From Nocardioides marmoriginsengisoli (GTDB lineage Bacteria > Actinomycetota > Actinomycetes > Propionibacteriales > Nocardioidaceae): 64,000 bases of DNA. The stretch's first letter is position 1. Each line of letters opens with the position of its first letter. The notes under the pieces are model-generated. The model was not told where the DNA came from. It saw nothing but the letters and a program-made list of their open reading frames with translations, and did no database searches. Positions 51,978 through 60,951 of the stretch are shown here, piece by piece. The position numbers were made by a program, and so were the translations under genes. The stretch is from contig NZ_RJSE01000007.1 in the NCBI RefSeq assembly GCF_003725695.1, forward strand, positions 1,006,963-1,070,962, in the 5' to 3' direction.

Positions 51978-52999
51978 TGCCCGGCGCACCGAAGAGAACT
52001 CTCCAGGAACGCAACCAGGCCGCGTTGGGTCTCATCGGCCTTGCCGTGATGCTCCTGATCATGGTTTGTGCTCTCAATGTCAACGCGATCCGGTCCGTGT
52101 TCGGCGAAACCACCTTCGAGGCGGCGTTCGTCGACGCTGGCGGAGTGCGTTCGGGTGACGACGTCCGTGTCGACGGCGTGAGCGTCGGCTCGGTCAAGTC
52201 GGTGGAGCTGGACGGCAAGCACGTCAAGGTCACCTTTCGCGCCGGTGACGTCCGGCTCGGCAACAAGACCACCGTCGCGGTGCGCAGCGACAACGCACTC
52301 GGCAGCAAGTACCTCGCGGTTGAACCAGCGGGTTCGGGTAGCGAGACGACAGTCCCGGTTCAACGCACCGATCCAGGAGTTGCAGTCAGCGAGGTGCTGG
52401 GGAAGTTGACGGCCAACAACGAACAGATCGACACCAAGCGCCTCGCCGCGTCGTTCGAGTCGATGACCAAGGTCCTGGACGCCACTCCGAAGGAGTTCGC
52501 GTCAGCGCTCGAGGGCGTGTCGGCGCTGAGCGAGACCATCAGCTCCCGAGACGCCGAGCTGGAGCAGCTGCTGCAGCGGGCGAGCAGCATCTCGGGGGTC
52601 CTCGCCGACCGGAACGAGCAGCTCCTCGCGATCATGAGCAACGGCACGGCCCTGTTCCGCGAGATCAACCAACGCCGCGACGCGATCTCGGTGCTGTTCA
52701 CCGAGGTCCGGCACGGCGCCAAGCAGTTCGCCGGGCTCGCGACCGACAGCAAGGGCACGCTCTCGCCGAACCTGGCGAAGATCAACAAGCTCGCGAAGAC
52801 GCTGGCCGACTACCGCGACGACCTCAGCTACGTCCTGACCACCTTCCCCAGGTACGCCCGCTCCCTCGGCGAGGCGGTCGGGTCCGGACCGTTCTTCCAG
52901 GCGTACGTCGCGAACCTGTTCGCCCCCGAGACGCTCGCCAACACCGACAACGTGGTCAAGTCGATCCTCGACCCTTCCTACAACGGAGCCGTGAACTGA
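51977..52999 (+). CDS. mceC: Mce family protein C
   Basis: Mce protein of 340 aa. Anchor AALGLIGLAVMLLIMVCALN lies at about 16-35. The MCE domain (AAFVDAGGVRSGDDVRVDGV, TTVAVRSDNALGSKYLAVEP) is followed by a helical domain rich in Ser, Glu and Leu (SRDAELEQLLQRASSISGVL). ATG 51977 overlaps the MceB stop (TGATG); a longer upstream frame is not used. It is a subunit of the Mce tube. Confidence 0.87.
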   Translation: MPGAPKRTLQERNQAALGLIGLAVMLLIMVCALNVNAIRSVFGETTFEAAFVDAGGVRSGDDVRVDGVSVGSVKSVELDGKHVKVTFRAGDVRLGNKTTVAVRSDNALGSKYLAVEPAGSGSETTVPVQRTDPGVAVSEVLGKLTANNEQIDTKRLAASFESMTKVLDATPKEFASALEGVSALSETISSRDAELEQLLQRASSISGVLADRNEQLLAIMSNGTALFREINQRRDAISVLFTEVRHGAKQFAGLATDSKGTLSPNLAKINKLAKTLADYRDDLSYVLTTFPRYARSLGEAVGSGPFFQAYVANLFAPETLANTDNVVKSILDPSYNGAVN

Positions 53000-54231
53000 T
53001 GAGCGCCGTCCTTCGATCACCCAAGATGATCGCCATCGGGGTCGTAGCAGCCGTGCTGCTCGCCCTGGCGATGTCCGCCTTCGCCGACGGCAAGCGGACC
53101 GTCGTGGCGTACTTCACTGAGGCCAAGGGCGTCTACGTCGGTGACGACGTCACCGTCCTCGGCGTCCCGGTGGGAACGATCAGCAAGATCACTCCCAGCC
53201 GCGACCAGGTCCGGGTGGAGATGGAGATCAACGACGACCAGAAGCTCCCGGCCGACGCCCGCGCCGCGATCGTCAGCAAGTCGCTGGTGTCCGTGCGTGC
53301 GATCGTCATCGGCCCGGTGTACGACGGCGGTCCGGTGCTCGCTGACGGCGCGGCGATCCCACTGGCGCGAACCACGGTCCCGGTGGAGTTCGACCGGGTC
53401 AAGGACGAGTTGGTGAAGCTCACCGCCGCACTGGGACCGCAGGGCGCCAACAAGAAGGGTGCTGCGAGCGACCTGGTGTCGTCGACCGCGAAGTACCTGG
53501 AAGGTCACGGCGCCGACATCAACCAGACGATCGAGGACCTGTCGCAGGCGGCGAAGGTGCTTGCCGACAACAAGGGTGAGACGTTCGCGACCGTGCGGAA
53601 CCTGAACATCTTCGTACAGGCGCTGCAGCAGAGTGACGACCAGGTACGGGCCTTCGAGACCCAGCTGGCCAGCGCTTCTGCCGTCGTCGCCAAGAACCGG
53701 ACCGATATCTCGCAGGCCGCTCGGGAGTTCAAGAACCTCCTCAAGGAGGGCAAGCACTTCTTTGACACCGACGGGAAGGCACTCGCCGAGACCCTGAAGT
53801 CGCTCGAGGCCACCACCTCGGTCCTTTCGGAGAACCGGCAGTCGATCGCCGACCTCCTCCAGGTGACGCCGACCGCGATCTCGAACCTGTACAACATCCT
53901 CGATCCGCGTGGGCCGGCGATCACCGGAGCATTGGCCGTGTCGAACTTCGGCGATCCGGCGTACATCGTCTGCGGCGGGCTCTTCGCGCTCGGCGGAGAC
54001 ACCGCCGACTGCAAGAAGGCGCTCGAGCCGCTGGCCGAGTACTTCAAATTCTCCGCACCCCCCATCGGTCTCAACCCGATCAACAGCGATGGCCTCCCGC
54101 CGGGAGCGCTGACCACTCCCGACCAGGCGGACATCCTGGGGAAGTCCTCCCAGGGCACGGCCGGGAAGTCGAAGACCGAGGAAGCCGACCTCATCAGTCA
54201 GCTCTCCACGCTGTTGGGAGGCGGACGATGA
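52999..54231 (+). CDS. mceD: Mce family protein D
   Basis: Mce protein of 410 aa. Anchor MIAIGVVAAVLLALAMSAFA is at residues 10-29. The MCE domain (AKGVYVGDDVTVLGVPVGTI, ARAAIVSKSLVSVRAIVIGP) is followed by a helical needle-like region (LNIFVQALQQSDDQVRAFET). A C-terminal globular part has two Cys (YIVCGGLFALGGDTADCKKA). It overlaps MceC by one base and MceE by 4 bases. It should line the lipid channel with the other five subunits. Confidence 0.87.
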   Translation: MSAVLRSPKMIAIGVVAAVLLALAMSAFADGKRTVVAYFTEAKGVYVGDDVTVLGVPVGTISKITPSRDQVRVEMEINDDQKLPADARAAIVSKSLVSVRAIVIGPVYDGGPVLADGAAIPLARTTVPVEFDRVKDELVKLTAALGPQGANKKGAASDLVSSTAKYLEGHGADINQTIEDLSQAAKVLADNKGETFATVRNLNIFVQALQQSDDQVRAFETQLASASAVVAKNRTDISQAAREFKNLLKEGKHFFDTDGKALAETLKSLEATTSVLSENRQSIADLLQVTPTAISNLYNILDPRGPAITGALAVSNFGDPAYIVCGGLFALGGDTADCKKALEPLAEYFKFSAPPIGLNPINSDGLPPGALTTPDQADILGKSSQGTAGKSKTEEADLISQLSTLLGGGR

Positions 54232-55487
54232 ACAAGTTCCACGCTCTGTTGATCAGCGGCGCGCTGATCAGCACGACAGGGTGCTCCTTCACCGGGATCA
54301 ACACGGTCTCGCTGCCCTTGAGCAAGGGGCGTGGTGACGATGCCGTGACCGTAAAGGTGCAACTGGAGAACTCGACGAACCTCGTCCCGAACTCCGAGGT
54401 CAAGTACGGCGAGGTCACCATCGGCTCGATCCGCAAGATCGAACTGGAAAACTGGACAGCGACGCTGACCATCGGTCTGGAGAAAGACTCGAAGGTTCCT
54501 GCGGACGTGACCGCCAAGGTGGCCCAGAAGAGCCTGCTGGGTGCCGAGTACCTGGAGCTGAAGAAGCCAACAGGGACGCGGACCGCGGGCGCGAACGACT
54601 TCCTCGAGGACGGCGACGTCATCGACCTGAAGCGGACCGAGCGGTACCCCGAGACCGAGGAGGTCCTCAGTGCGGCGTCCCTCCTGCTAAACGGCGGAGG
54701 CCTCCCCGCGCTCAAGACGATCAGCTCCGAGGCCAACCTCGCGCTCACCGGGCGGGCAGGCGACGTGAAGTCCTTCGTGCGCCGCGTCGACGAGACGACG
54801 CGTCGGCTCGACGCACAGCGTGACTCGATCACCGGCGCGATGGAGAAGCTCGATGCTCTCAGCCGCACTATCAACGGGCAGTCCGACGTGCTCGACCGGG
54901 CCCTGGTGTCCTTCCCGAAGGGCGCCCAGATGCTCGACGAGGAGGAGCAGCAGCTGTTGAACGCGCTTCGCGGCCTCGGCCGGCTCGAGGACGCCACCGC
55001 GGTGACCTTCGCGCCGAACGACCAGGCCTTCGGTCGGATCCTCGACAACCTCGTGCCCGTCACGACCCAGGTCGCCAACGTGGACCATCTCGCTGCGGCA
55101 CTCGAGAGCGTCAGCTACCCGTTCCCGTCCACCAAGATGAAGGCGATCACGCGGTCCGACTACCTGAACCTCGGTGGGACGATCGTGCTCGACGCAGGCG
55201 ACATCGCGAAGAATTTCCTCGGCCTGACGTCCCTCGACGGTCTGTTCACAGGGTTCGTCAAGGGCCTTCCCAACGGTGCTGCCGGTGAAGCGACGAACCC
55301 GCTGACGGCACCCGTCGAAGGGCTTCTCGGGCAGGGGCTGGACGGCGCGCTGGGTGGCCTGGGCGGCAAGGGCACGCCCAAGCCCGAGAAATCCGGTTCC
55401 CCGACGACCAAGTCGCCCGTTCAGCCCACCCCGACCCCGACGTCGAAGCCGAACCTGCTGGAACTCCTGCTCGGAGGTGCAAAGTGA
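54228..55487 (+). CDS. mceE: Mce family lipoprotein E (LprK-like)
   Basis: Mce protein of 419 aa with a lipoprotein signal: ALLISGALISTTGC, with Cys19 as the lipidation site. MceE is the subunit normally lipidated. The MCE domain (NSEVKYGEVTIGSIRKIELE, AKVAQKSLLGAEYLELKKPT) spans about 40-120, then a helical region. The C-terminus is a Pro/Thr/Ser-rich tail (SPVQPTPTPTSKP), probably flexible in the cell wall. Overlaps MceD and MceF by 4 bases each. Confidence 0.88.
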   Translation: MNKFHALLISGALISTTGCSFTGINTVSLPLSKGRGDDAVTVKVQLENSTNLVPNSEVKYGEVTIGSIRKIELENWTATLTIGLEKDSKVPADVTAKVAQKSLLGAEYLELKKPTGTRTAGANDFLEDGDVIDLKRTERYPETEEVLSAASLLLNGGGLPALKTISSEANLALTGRAGDVKSFVRRVDETTRRLDAQRDSITGAMEKLDALSRTINGQSDVLDRALVSFPKGAQMLDEEEQQLLNALRGLGRLEDATAVTFAPNDQAFGRILDNLVPVTTQVANVDHLAAALESVSYPFPSTKMKAITRSDYLNLGGTIVLDAGDIAKNFLGLTSLDGLFTGFVKGLPNGAAGEATNPLTAPVEGLLGQGLDGALGGLGGKGTPKPEKSGSPTTKSPVQPTPTPTSKPNLLELLLGGAK

Positions 55488-56827
55488 TCAGCAACCTGGT
55501 CCGCCGACAGTTGTACCTCTTCGGTGCCATCACCGTGATCGCGTTGACGGTCATGTCGCTGAACTACGTTCGCATCCCCGCTCAGCTCGGCTTCGGACGG
55601 TTCGACGTCGACGTGAAACTCAGCCATGCAGCGGGCCTCTACCCGAAGGCCGAAGTGACCTATCGAGGTGCAGATGTCGGTCAGGTCAAGAGCCTTGACA
55701 TCGCGCCGGGCGGGGGAGTCATCGCTCACCTCCAGATCGACGATGGTGCCCGGATCCCCGCCGATGCCGTCGCACAGGTGCGAAGCGCATCGGTCATCGG
55801 TGAGCAGTACGTCAACTTCGTGCCGCCGTCCGGCGCCGGTTCCAGCAAGGTGCTGCGCGCAGGATCTGTGATCCCCAGAAGTCAGACGTCGCTGCCGACC
55901 ACGACCAACGAAGTGCTCGACGCCGTCGACACCTTCGTGGCGTCGATCCCCAAAAGCGACCTGGAGACGGTGCTCGACGAGCTGGGAGCCGCGTTCGACT
56001 CCTCGGGTGAGAACCTCGGAACCCTGATCGACTCTGCTTCCGAGGTCGTCGACGCCGCGAACGAGAACGTGGACGAGACGATCTCGCTGATCGACAACGT
56101 CGGCCCGGTACTCAAGACCCAGGTCGAGATGGACGGAAACCTTCGCTCGTTCGTCTCGAGTCTCGACACGGTCACCGGTGAGCTTCAGAAGGCCGAGGGC
56201 GACCTTCGCACGATCTTCACTGAGGGTTCTCCCACGGTGCGCGCTGTGATTCCCTTCTCCGAGGGCCTGGTGCCGGTGTTCGGCAATGTCCTGGACGACG
56301 TGGGCGACGTCGGCGAGGTCGCGAACGCGTACCAGCCCGCTCTGGAGCACATCCTCACGATCTATCCCGCGATGGAGAACGTCTTCCACTCCACCTTCCC
56401 GATCGCCAACGAGGACGACGAGCTCCCGGCTGTGAATCTCTGGTTCAAGTTGAGCTTCGACCCTCCGGTGTGCACCCAGGGCTTCGAGGGCGCCAACAAG
56501 TACCAGGCGACCGGCGACAAGACCGTGCGTCCCGTGCCTGCGGACACCTACTGCAAGGTGGGACCCGGGTCCAAGCAGGTGCTGCGCGGTGCGCGCAACG
56601 CTCCGTGTCCCAACGGAGCAGGCCGAGGTGCCTACGCAGCTGACTGCGGTCTCGTCTTCGACCGCGACGAGGTTGTCCAGCAGCGGCAGCAGTCCCGGAT
56701 CCCGGCTCTGGCCGACAACGGCATGACGTCGTTGTTCGCCGGGAACACGTTCTTCCTGCAGGACAAGGCCGCGACCACGAACGGTCCAGGCACCCTGCAG
56801 GACCTCCTGATGGGTCGGACCCGATGA
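55484..56827 (+). CDS. mceF: Mce family protein F
   Basis: Mce protein of 447 aa, the longest of the set. Anchor LYLFGAITVIALTVMSLNYV lies at about 9-28. The MCE domain (HAAGLYPKAEVTYRGADVGQ, AQVRSASVIGEQYVNFVPPS) is followed by a helical region with repeated Asp/Asn/Val (ASEVVDAANENVDETISLID). The C-terminal domain has four Cys (PPVCTQGFEG, YCKVG, APCPNG, DCGLVF), likely disulfides outside the membrane. It is the last Mce subunit and overlaps the next gene by 4 bases. Confidence 0.87.
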   Translation: MISNLVRRQLYLFGAITVIALTVMSLNYVRIPAQLGFGRFDVDVKLSHAAGLYPKAEVTYRGADVGQVKSLDIAPGGGVIAHLQIDDGARIPADAVAQVRSASVIGEQYVNFVPPSGAGSSKVLRAGSVIPRSQTSLPTTTNEVLDAVDTFVASIPKSDLETVLDELGAAFDSSGENLGTLIDSASEVVDAANENVDETISLIDNVGPVLKTQVEMDGNLRSFVSSLDTVTGELQKAEGDLRTIFTEGSPTVRAVIPFSEGLVPVFGNVLDDVGDVGEVANAYQPALEHILTIYPAMENVFHSTFPIANEDDELPAVNLWFKLSFDPPVCTQGFEGANKYQATGDKTVRPVPADTYCKVGPGSKQVLRGARNAPCPNGAGRGAYAADCGLVFDRDEVVQQRQQSRIPALADNGMTSLFAGNTFFLQDKAATTNGPGTLQDLLMGRTR

Positions 56828-57312
56828 CTACCGTGAAGCGCCTCCTCGGCGGACGCTTATTCTGGATCGTGCTCGCCCTCCTGGTCGGTGCACTGGTTGC
56901 ATGGGAGGTCGTCGGTCTCCGTTCCGACCAGGCGGTCGACGACCGCAGGGACGCAGCGGTCAAGACCGCCACGGCCCAGGTGCTCGACCTGACGACGCTG
57001 GACTCGGAGACCGTCGAAGGGAAGCTCGCTGCCATGGCGAAGCGCACCGCCGGCGATTTCGCTGACCAGCTCGGCGGTATCACCACAACCTTCGCCAACC
57101 TCGTCAAGCAGAACCAGATCACTGCCAAAGGTGTCGTCGACGCGGCCGGGGTCGTGTCGTCGTCCGACAAGGACGCCGTCGTGATCGTGGCGTCTAGCGC
57201 CACCGTCACGGAGAAGGGCAAGCAGCCGACCGTTCGCTCGTACCGGATGCAGATCACGCTCGAAAGGCAGAAGGGCGAGTGGAAGGTCAACGACATGGAG
57301 TTCGTCCAATGA
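56824..57312 (+). CDS. Mce-associated membrane protein 1
   Basis: Protein of 162 aa. One N-terminal membrane helix (LFWIVLALLVGALVAWEVV, about 13-31) is followed by an extracytoplasmic alpha+beta domain of the Mas/VirB8-like type (LDLTTLDSETVEGKLAAMAK, VVDAAGVVSSSDKDAVVIVA, SYRMQITLERQKGEWKVNDM). Such genes follow mceF in many actinobacteria, and their products stabilise the transporter. It overlaps both neighbours by 4 bases. Confidence 0.8.
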   Translation: MTTVKRLLGGRLFWIVLALLVGALVAWEVVGLRSDQAVDDRRDAAVKTATAQVLDLTTLDSETVEGKLAAMAKRTAGDFADQLGGITTTFANLVKQNQITAKGVVDAAGVVSSSDKDAVVIVASSATVTEKGKQPTVRSYRMQITLERQKGEWKVNDMEFVQ

Positions 57313-57830
57313 ATGACGTCGACGTTCCGGAAGACGCGCGCCCTAGGAAGTGGCTGTTCGCAGACCGTCCGAGAGCGGTGGTGGTTCTGCTGGTGATCGC
57401 TCTGCTGGCGGCGGCTCTCGTCCTGGCCGTCGTCCAGCGGGGCCGGACGGACTTCGCGGACTCGGCCGGGCCCAGGAAGTCGGTCGTGACCAACGTCGAG
57501 TCGTTGCTGTCCTACAACTCCGCGACGCTCAAGGGCGAGCTCGCGACGGAGAAGCGGTACCTGACCGGCTCGTTCGCGGAGGAGTACGTGACTCTGGTCC
57601 AAGACAAGATCGCGCCGGCCGCCGAGGCGGCATCGGTCAAGACGACATCGGAGGTCAAGGCCAGCGGGGTCGAATCGTTGTCGAACGACCGCATGGTCCT
57701 CGTTCTGTTCGTCACCACGACCACCCTGAGCGACGAGCTTGCCGAACCCAAGGTGGCGGGTAGCCGGCTGAGGGTGACGGCGCTCAAGGTCGACGGTGCG
57801 TGGCTGATCAGCGGCCTGAAGCCGATCTGA
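57309..57830 (+). CDS. Mce-associated membrane protein 2
   Basis: Protein of 173 aa and paralogue of the gene before it. Membrane helix AVVVLLVIALLAAALVLAVV lies at about 23-42, then the Mas domain (NVESLLSYNSATLKGELATE, DRMVLVLFVTTTTLSDELAE, LRVTALKVDGAWLISGLKPI). ATG 57309 overlaps the previous stop; a GTG-like upstream start is not needed. Its stop overlaps the TetR start by one base. Confidence 0.8.
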   Translation: MNDVDVPEDARPRKWLFADRPRAVVVLLVIALLAAALVLAVVQRGRTDFADSAGPRKSVVTNVESLLSYNSATLKGELATEKRYLTGSFAEEYVTLVQDKIAPAAEAASVKTTSEVKASGVESLSNDRMVLVLFVTTTTLSDELAEPKVAGSRLRVTALKVDGAWLISGLKPI

Positions 57831-58465
57831 TGACCCAGGTTTCCGTCGGCCCTCCGTCGCGACCCCGTGGTAGGCCGAAGCTCGACATCACGTCGGATGC
57901 GATCGCTCGCGAAGTGGCTGCACTGTTCGATGAGGGCGGTCCGGAGGCCGTGTCGATCGCTGGCGTCGCCGAGCGTCTCGGGGTGGCACGGGCGACGCTC
58001 TACCGCACCGTGCCGAGCCGGCAGCATCTGCTGGCGGTCCTGTTCGAGAAGTCGATCCAGGGACTGCTGGACGACTCGCGTTCGGTGACCGAGGAGCTCG
58101 CAGATCCGTGGGCCCAGCTCGCCGGGCTCGTCCGCCTGCACGCCGACATCGCGATCCGCATGCGCAGCTACCTGCCGGTCTTTTTCGACAGCAGCTCGTT
58201 GCCTCCCGAGGTCGCTGCTGTCTGGGCCGACTTCGTCGGGGCGTTCGAAGCTCTCTGGTCGTCAGTGATCCAGCACAACATGGACGCCGGATACCTGACA
58301 CCGGCCGACCCGATGCTGGTCACCCGGTTAATCACGGGCCAGTTCAACTGGGTCTGCCACTGGTACCGCTACGACCCGAGCTACTCGAGTGAGGACATCG
58401 CGGCCACCGCCATGGGCCTGCTCGGCGGGCTGCGGGGACGGATCCCCAGTCAGCGACGGGGCTAG
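57830..58465 (+). CDS. TetR family regulator at the end of the mce operon
   Basis: Regulator of 211 aa. A basic N-terminus (RPRGRPKLD) is followed by the helix-turn-helix AREVAALFDEGGPEAVSIAG, then RLGVARATLYRTVPSRQHLL. ATG 57830 overlaps the Mas stop (TGATG), so it is translated with the operon. It is probably an autoregulator of the mce operon, comparable in role to Mce1R-type regulators although of another family. Its stop shares the CTAG at 58462-58465 with the convergent TetR gene. Confidence 0.83.
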   Translation: MTQVSVGPPSRPRGRPKLDITSDAIAREVAALFDEGGPEAVSIAGVAERLGVARATLYRTVPSRQHLLAVLFEKSIQGLLDDSRSVTEELADPWAQLAGLVRLHADIAIRMRSYLPVFFDSSSLPPEVAAVWADFVGAFEALWSSVIQHNMDAGYLTPADPMLVTRLITGQFNWVCHWYRYDPSYSSEDIAATAMGLLGGLRGRIPSQRRG

Positions 58466-59082
58466 GCCGAGTTCTCCGCGCCGACCAGGAACATGCAGCA
58501 GGCGGTCTCGGTGATCGACTCGACGGACGTGTTCCCGAGGGAGGGCCACTCGACGGTCCAGGTCAGGGCGCCGATGATCATCATGTACAGGTTCACCGGC
58601 GTGATGTCGGCACGGACCAATCCGGCCGCGGCTGCAGCGGACATCAGGTCGGCCCAGTAGCGGCCGTAGGCACCCTCGTGCGTGCGGTGCAACCGTCTCA
58701 CCTCGGCCGGCACCTGGCCGATCACGCTGATGTACGACGCCACGTACTCGGGCTGCACTCGCGCGGCCAGGATCTGGCCGCGGATGGCGGCTCGGATCCG
58801 GTCGACCGGGCCTGCCTCGTCATCGAGGCCCTCGACCTCGCCTCGTACGACGTCGAACACCCGAGTCAGCGTGTGCTCGAGCACGGCTGCGGTGAGTGCG
58901 TGCTTGGACGGGTAGTAGTAGTACAGGCTTCCGGTCTCGAGGCCGGCCTGAGCTGCGATGGCGGTGAGCGGGGTGTCGGCGTAACCACGGTCGGCGAATA
59001 CCTGGATGGCGGCGTCGAAGATCCGAAGCCGGGTCGCCTCGGACTTTGCGCGCGATCGGGTCCGCGGAGCACGAGTGGTCAC
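58462..59082 (-). CDS. TetR/AcrR family transcriptional regulator
   Basis: Regulator of 206 aa. Helix-turn-helix IFDAAIQVFADRGYADTPLT, then AAQAGLETGSLYYYYPSKHA, with a TetR C-terminal domain like that of acyl-CoA-responsive regulators (YWADLMSAAAAAGLVRADIT). Its start overlaps the stop of the TetR gene behind it (59079) by 4 bases, so the two regulators are coupled. It ends in the CTAG shared with the mce-operon regulator. Confidence 0.83.
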   Translation of the reverse strand: MTTRAPRTRSRAKSEATRLRIFDAAIQVFADRGYADTPLTAIAAQAGLETGSLYYYYPSKHALTAAVLEHTLTRVFDVVRGEVEGLDDEAGPVDRIRAAIRGQILAARVQPEYVASYISVIGQVPAEVRRLHRTHEGAYGRYWADLMSAAAAAGLVRADITPVNLYMMIIGALTWTVEWPSLGNTSVESITETACCMFLVGAENSA

Positions 59083-59714
59083 CTGGCCGCCTCAGCGATG
59101 AACCCGTGCCGGAACATGACCTGAGCGTCGTGCACGAGTGCGTCGAGCGTGCAGGCTCGTTCCGTCCACCACTCGGTGGCCCAGTTGAGCGATCCCACGA
59201 GGAGGAGGTGGGCGGTCTTCACGTCCAGCTCCTCACGAAGCACGCCGGCTGCCTCGGCGTCCTTGAACAGGCCACGCCACACCCCGTTGTACTTGCGCTC
59301 CTCGGCCTGCTGCTTCTCGCGGACCCCCGGAGGGAACTGGGTGACGTTGCGGATCACCGCGTGCGCGAACCCTGACTCGGCCATCAGCTGACGGAGGTGG
59401 GCCGCGATCGCGATCTCGATCAGGTCGATCGGGCCCAAGCCGGCGGGGGCCTGGGCCAGGGCGAACTCGAGGCGATCGCGGAGCCGGACCGTCCCGGAGA
59501 CGACGACCTCAGCGATCAGCTCCTCGCGGGATGTGAAGTAGTAGTAGATGGCCGGTGCGTTGAGGTCGGCCTCCTGGGCGACGGCGGCAACACTGGTTCC
59601 GGCCACACCGCGCTGGCTGAGGATGGTGGCGGCCGCCTCGAGGATCCGCTGCCGCGTGCGCTCCCAGCGGGTCTCGTCGGCATCATCCGGCGGACGCGGG
59701 CTGTCAGAGGTCAC
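59079..59714 (-). CDS. TetR/AcrR family transcriptional regulator
   Basis: Regulator of about 211 aa. Helix-turn-helix ILEAAATILSQRGVAGTSVA, then QEADLNAPAIYYYFTSREEL. The start is uncertain: GTG 59714 or 59720 fit a TetR N-terminus best, while an ATG at 59753 would run through the short gap to the thiolase gene. It is first of a coupled pair of TetR genes. It is in the same direction as the thiolase - MBL - cyclase - acyl-CoA dehydrogenase genes and may regulate them. Confidence 0.8.
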   Translation of the reverse strand: MTSDSPRPPDDADETRWERTRQRILEAAATILSQRGVAGTSVAAVAQEADLNAPAIYYYFTSREELIAEVVVSGTVRLRDRLEFALAQAPAGLGPIDLIEIAIAAHLRQLMAESGFAHAVIRNVTQFPPGVREKQQAEERKYNGVWRGLFKDAEAAGVLREELDVKTAHLLLVGSLNWATEWWTERACTLDALVHDAQVMFRHGFIAEAAR

Positions 59715-59762
59715 TTGCACAGCGTAGACGCGGCCGCGGCTGCTCCCTGGCATCCGTGCGGC

Positions 59763-60947
59763 TCAGGCCCAGCAGTTCTCCAGGACGACAGCGAGCCCTT
59801 GTCCCACGCCGATGCAGATTGCGGCCACGCCCCAGCGGGATCCACGAACTCTTAGGTCGTGTGCCAGCGTGCCGATGATCCGTGCCCCCGATGCGCCGAG
59901 CGGGTGGCCGATCGCGATCGCGCCACCGCGCGTGTTGACGATGGCCGGATCGATGCCCCACGCGTCGACGCACGCGAGGGACTGGACGGCGAACGCCTCG
60001 TTGAGCTCGACCGCGCCGACGTCGGCCCAGGTGATCCCGGCCCGTGCCAGCGCTCGGTCTGCAGCCTCGACCGGGGCGTACCCGAACAGCTGAGGGTCCA
60101 GGGCGGCCGCTGCGCGCCCGGCGATCCGCGCCAGAGGAGGGGACCCGATCCTGTCAGCGGCTGCTCCGGAACCGATGAGCACGGCGGCCGAGCCGTCGTT
60201 CAGCGGTGACGCGTTGCCTGCGGTGATCGTCCCGTCGGGACGGAACGCCGGACGTAGCGCGGCCAGCGTCTCGGTAGTGGTGCCTTCCCGGATGCCCTCG
60301 TCGCGGTCGAGGTCGACGCCGGGCACCGGCACGATCAGGTCGTCGTAGAAGCCGTCGTTCCAGGCGGCGTCAGCGAGTGCATGCGAACGAGCCGCGAACT
60401 CGTCTTGTCGTTCGCGGGAGATGGAGTACTTCTCCTGGAGCAGTTCATTGCACTCGCCGAGCGAGCGGGTCCACTCCGCCGGCATGCGCTCGTTCACCAG
60501 CCGCCAGCCCAGGGTGGTCGACACTGCCACGGCGTCGCCCGCCGGAAAGGCGCGTGACGGCTTGGGGAGCACCCAGGGAGCCCGGGTCATGGACTCCACT
60601 CCGCCGGCCACGACGATCTCGGCGTCGCCACTCTCAATGGTCCTGGAGGCGCTCATGACCGCGTCCATGCTGGATCCGCACAGCCGGTTGATCGTCGTCG
60701 CCGGGACCGAGGTGGGCAGGCCGGCCAGGAGCACGGCCATCCGCCCGACGTTGCGGTTGTCCTCCCCGGCCCCGTTGGCCAGGCCCCAGGTGACGTCGCC
60801 GATGCGGGACGGGTCGAGCTCGGGAACCGAGCTCAGCAGCCCGCCCAGCGCTGTGGCGGCAAGGTCGTCTGGACGAACCTCGGACAGTGCGCCGTTGAAG
60901 CGTCCGAAGGGTGTGCGTGCGCTGCGGTAGATGTAGGAGTCAGGCAT
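59763..60947 (-). CDS. Acetyl-CoA C-acyltransferase (thiolase)
   Basis: Thiolase of 394 aa, of the PcaF/FadA type. Nucleophile Cys in TINRLCGSSMDAVMSASRTI near residue 90, GGVESMTRAPWVLPKPSRAF, the His in TRGGAIAIGHPLGASGARII, and the second Cys in WGVAAICIGVGQGLAVVLEN. ATG 60947 lies 4 bases after the MBL gene stop. It could perform the last cleavage of the pathway encoded by the acyl-CoA dehydrogenase, cyclase and MBL genes. Confidence 0.9.
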   Translation of the reverse strand: MPDSYIYRSARTPFGRFNGALSEVRPDDLAATALGGLLSSVPELDPSRIGDVTWGLANGAGEDNRNVGRMAVLLAGLPTSVPATTINRLCGSSMDAVMSASRTIESGDAEIVVAGGVESMTRAPWVLPKPSRAFPAGDAVAVSTTLGWRLVNERMPAEWTRSLGECNELLQEKYSISRERQDEFAARSHALADAAWNDGFYDDLIVPVPGVDLDRDEGIREGTTTETLAALRPAFRPDGTITAGNASPLNDGSAAVLIGSGAAADRIGSPPLARIAGRAAAALDPQLFGYAPVEAADRALARAGITWADVGAVELNEAFAVQSLACVDAWGIDPAIVNTRGGAIAIGHPLGASGARIIGTLAHDLRVRGSRWGVAAICIGVGQGLAVVLENCWA

Positions 60948-60951
60948 CAGG

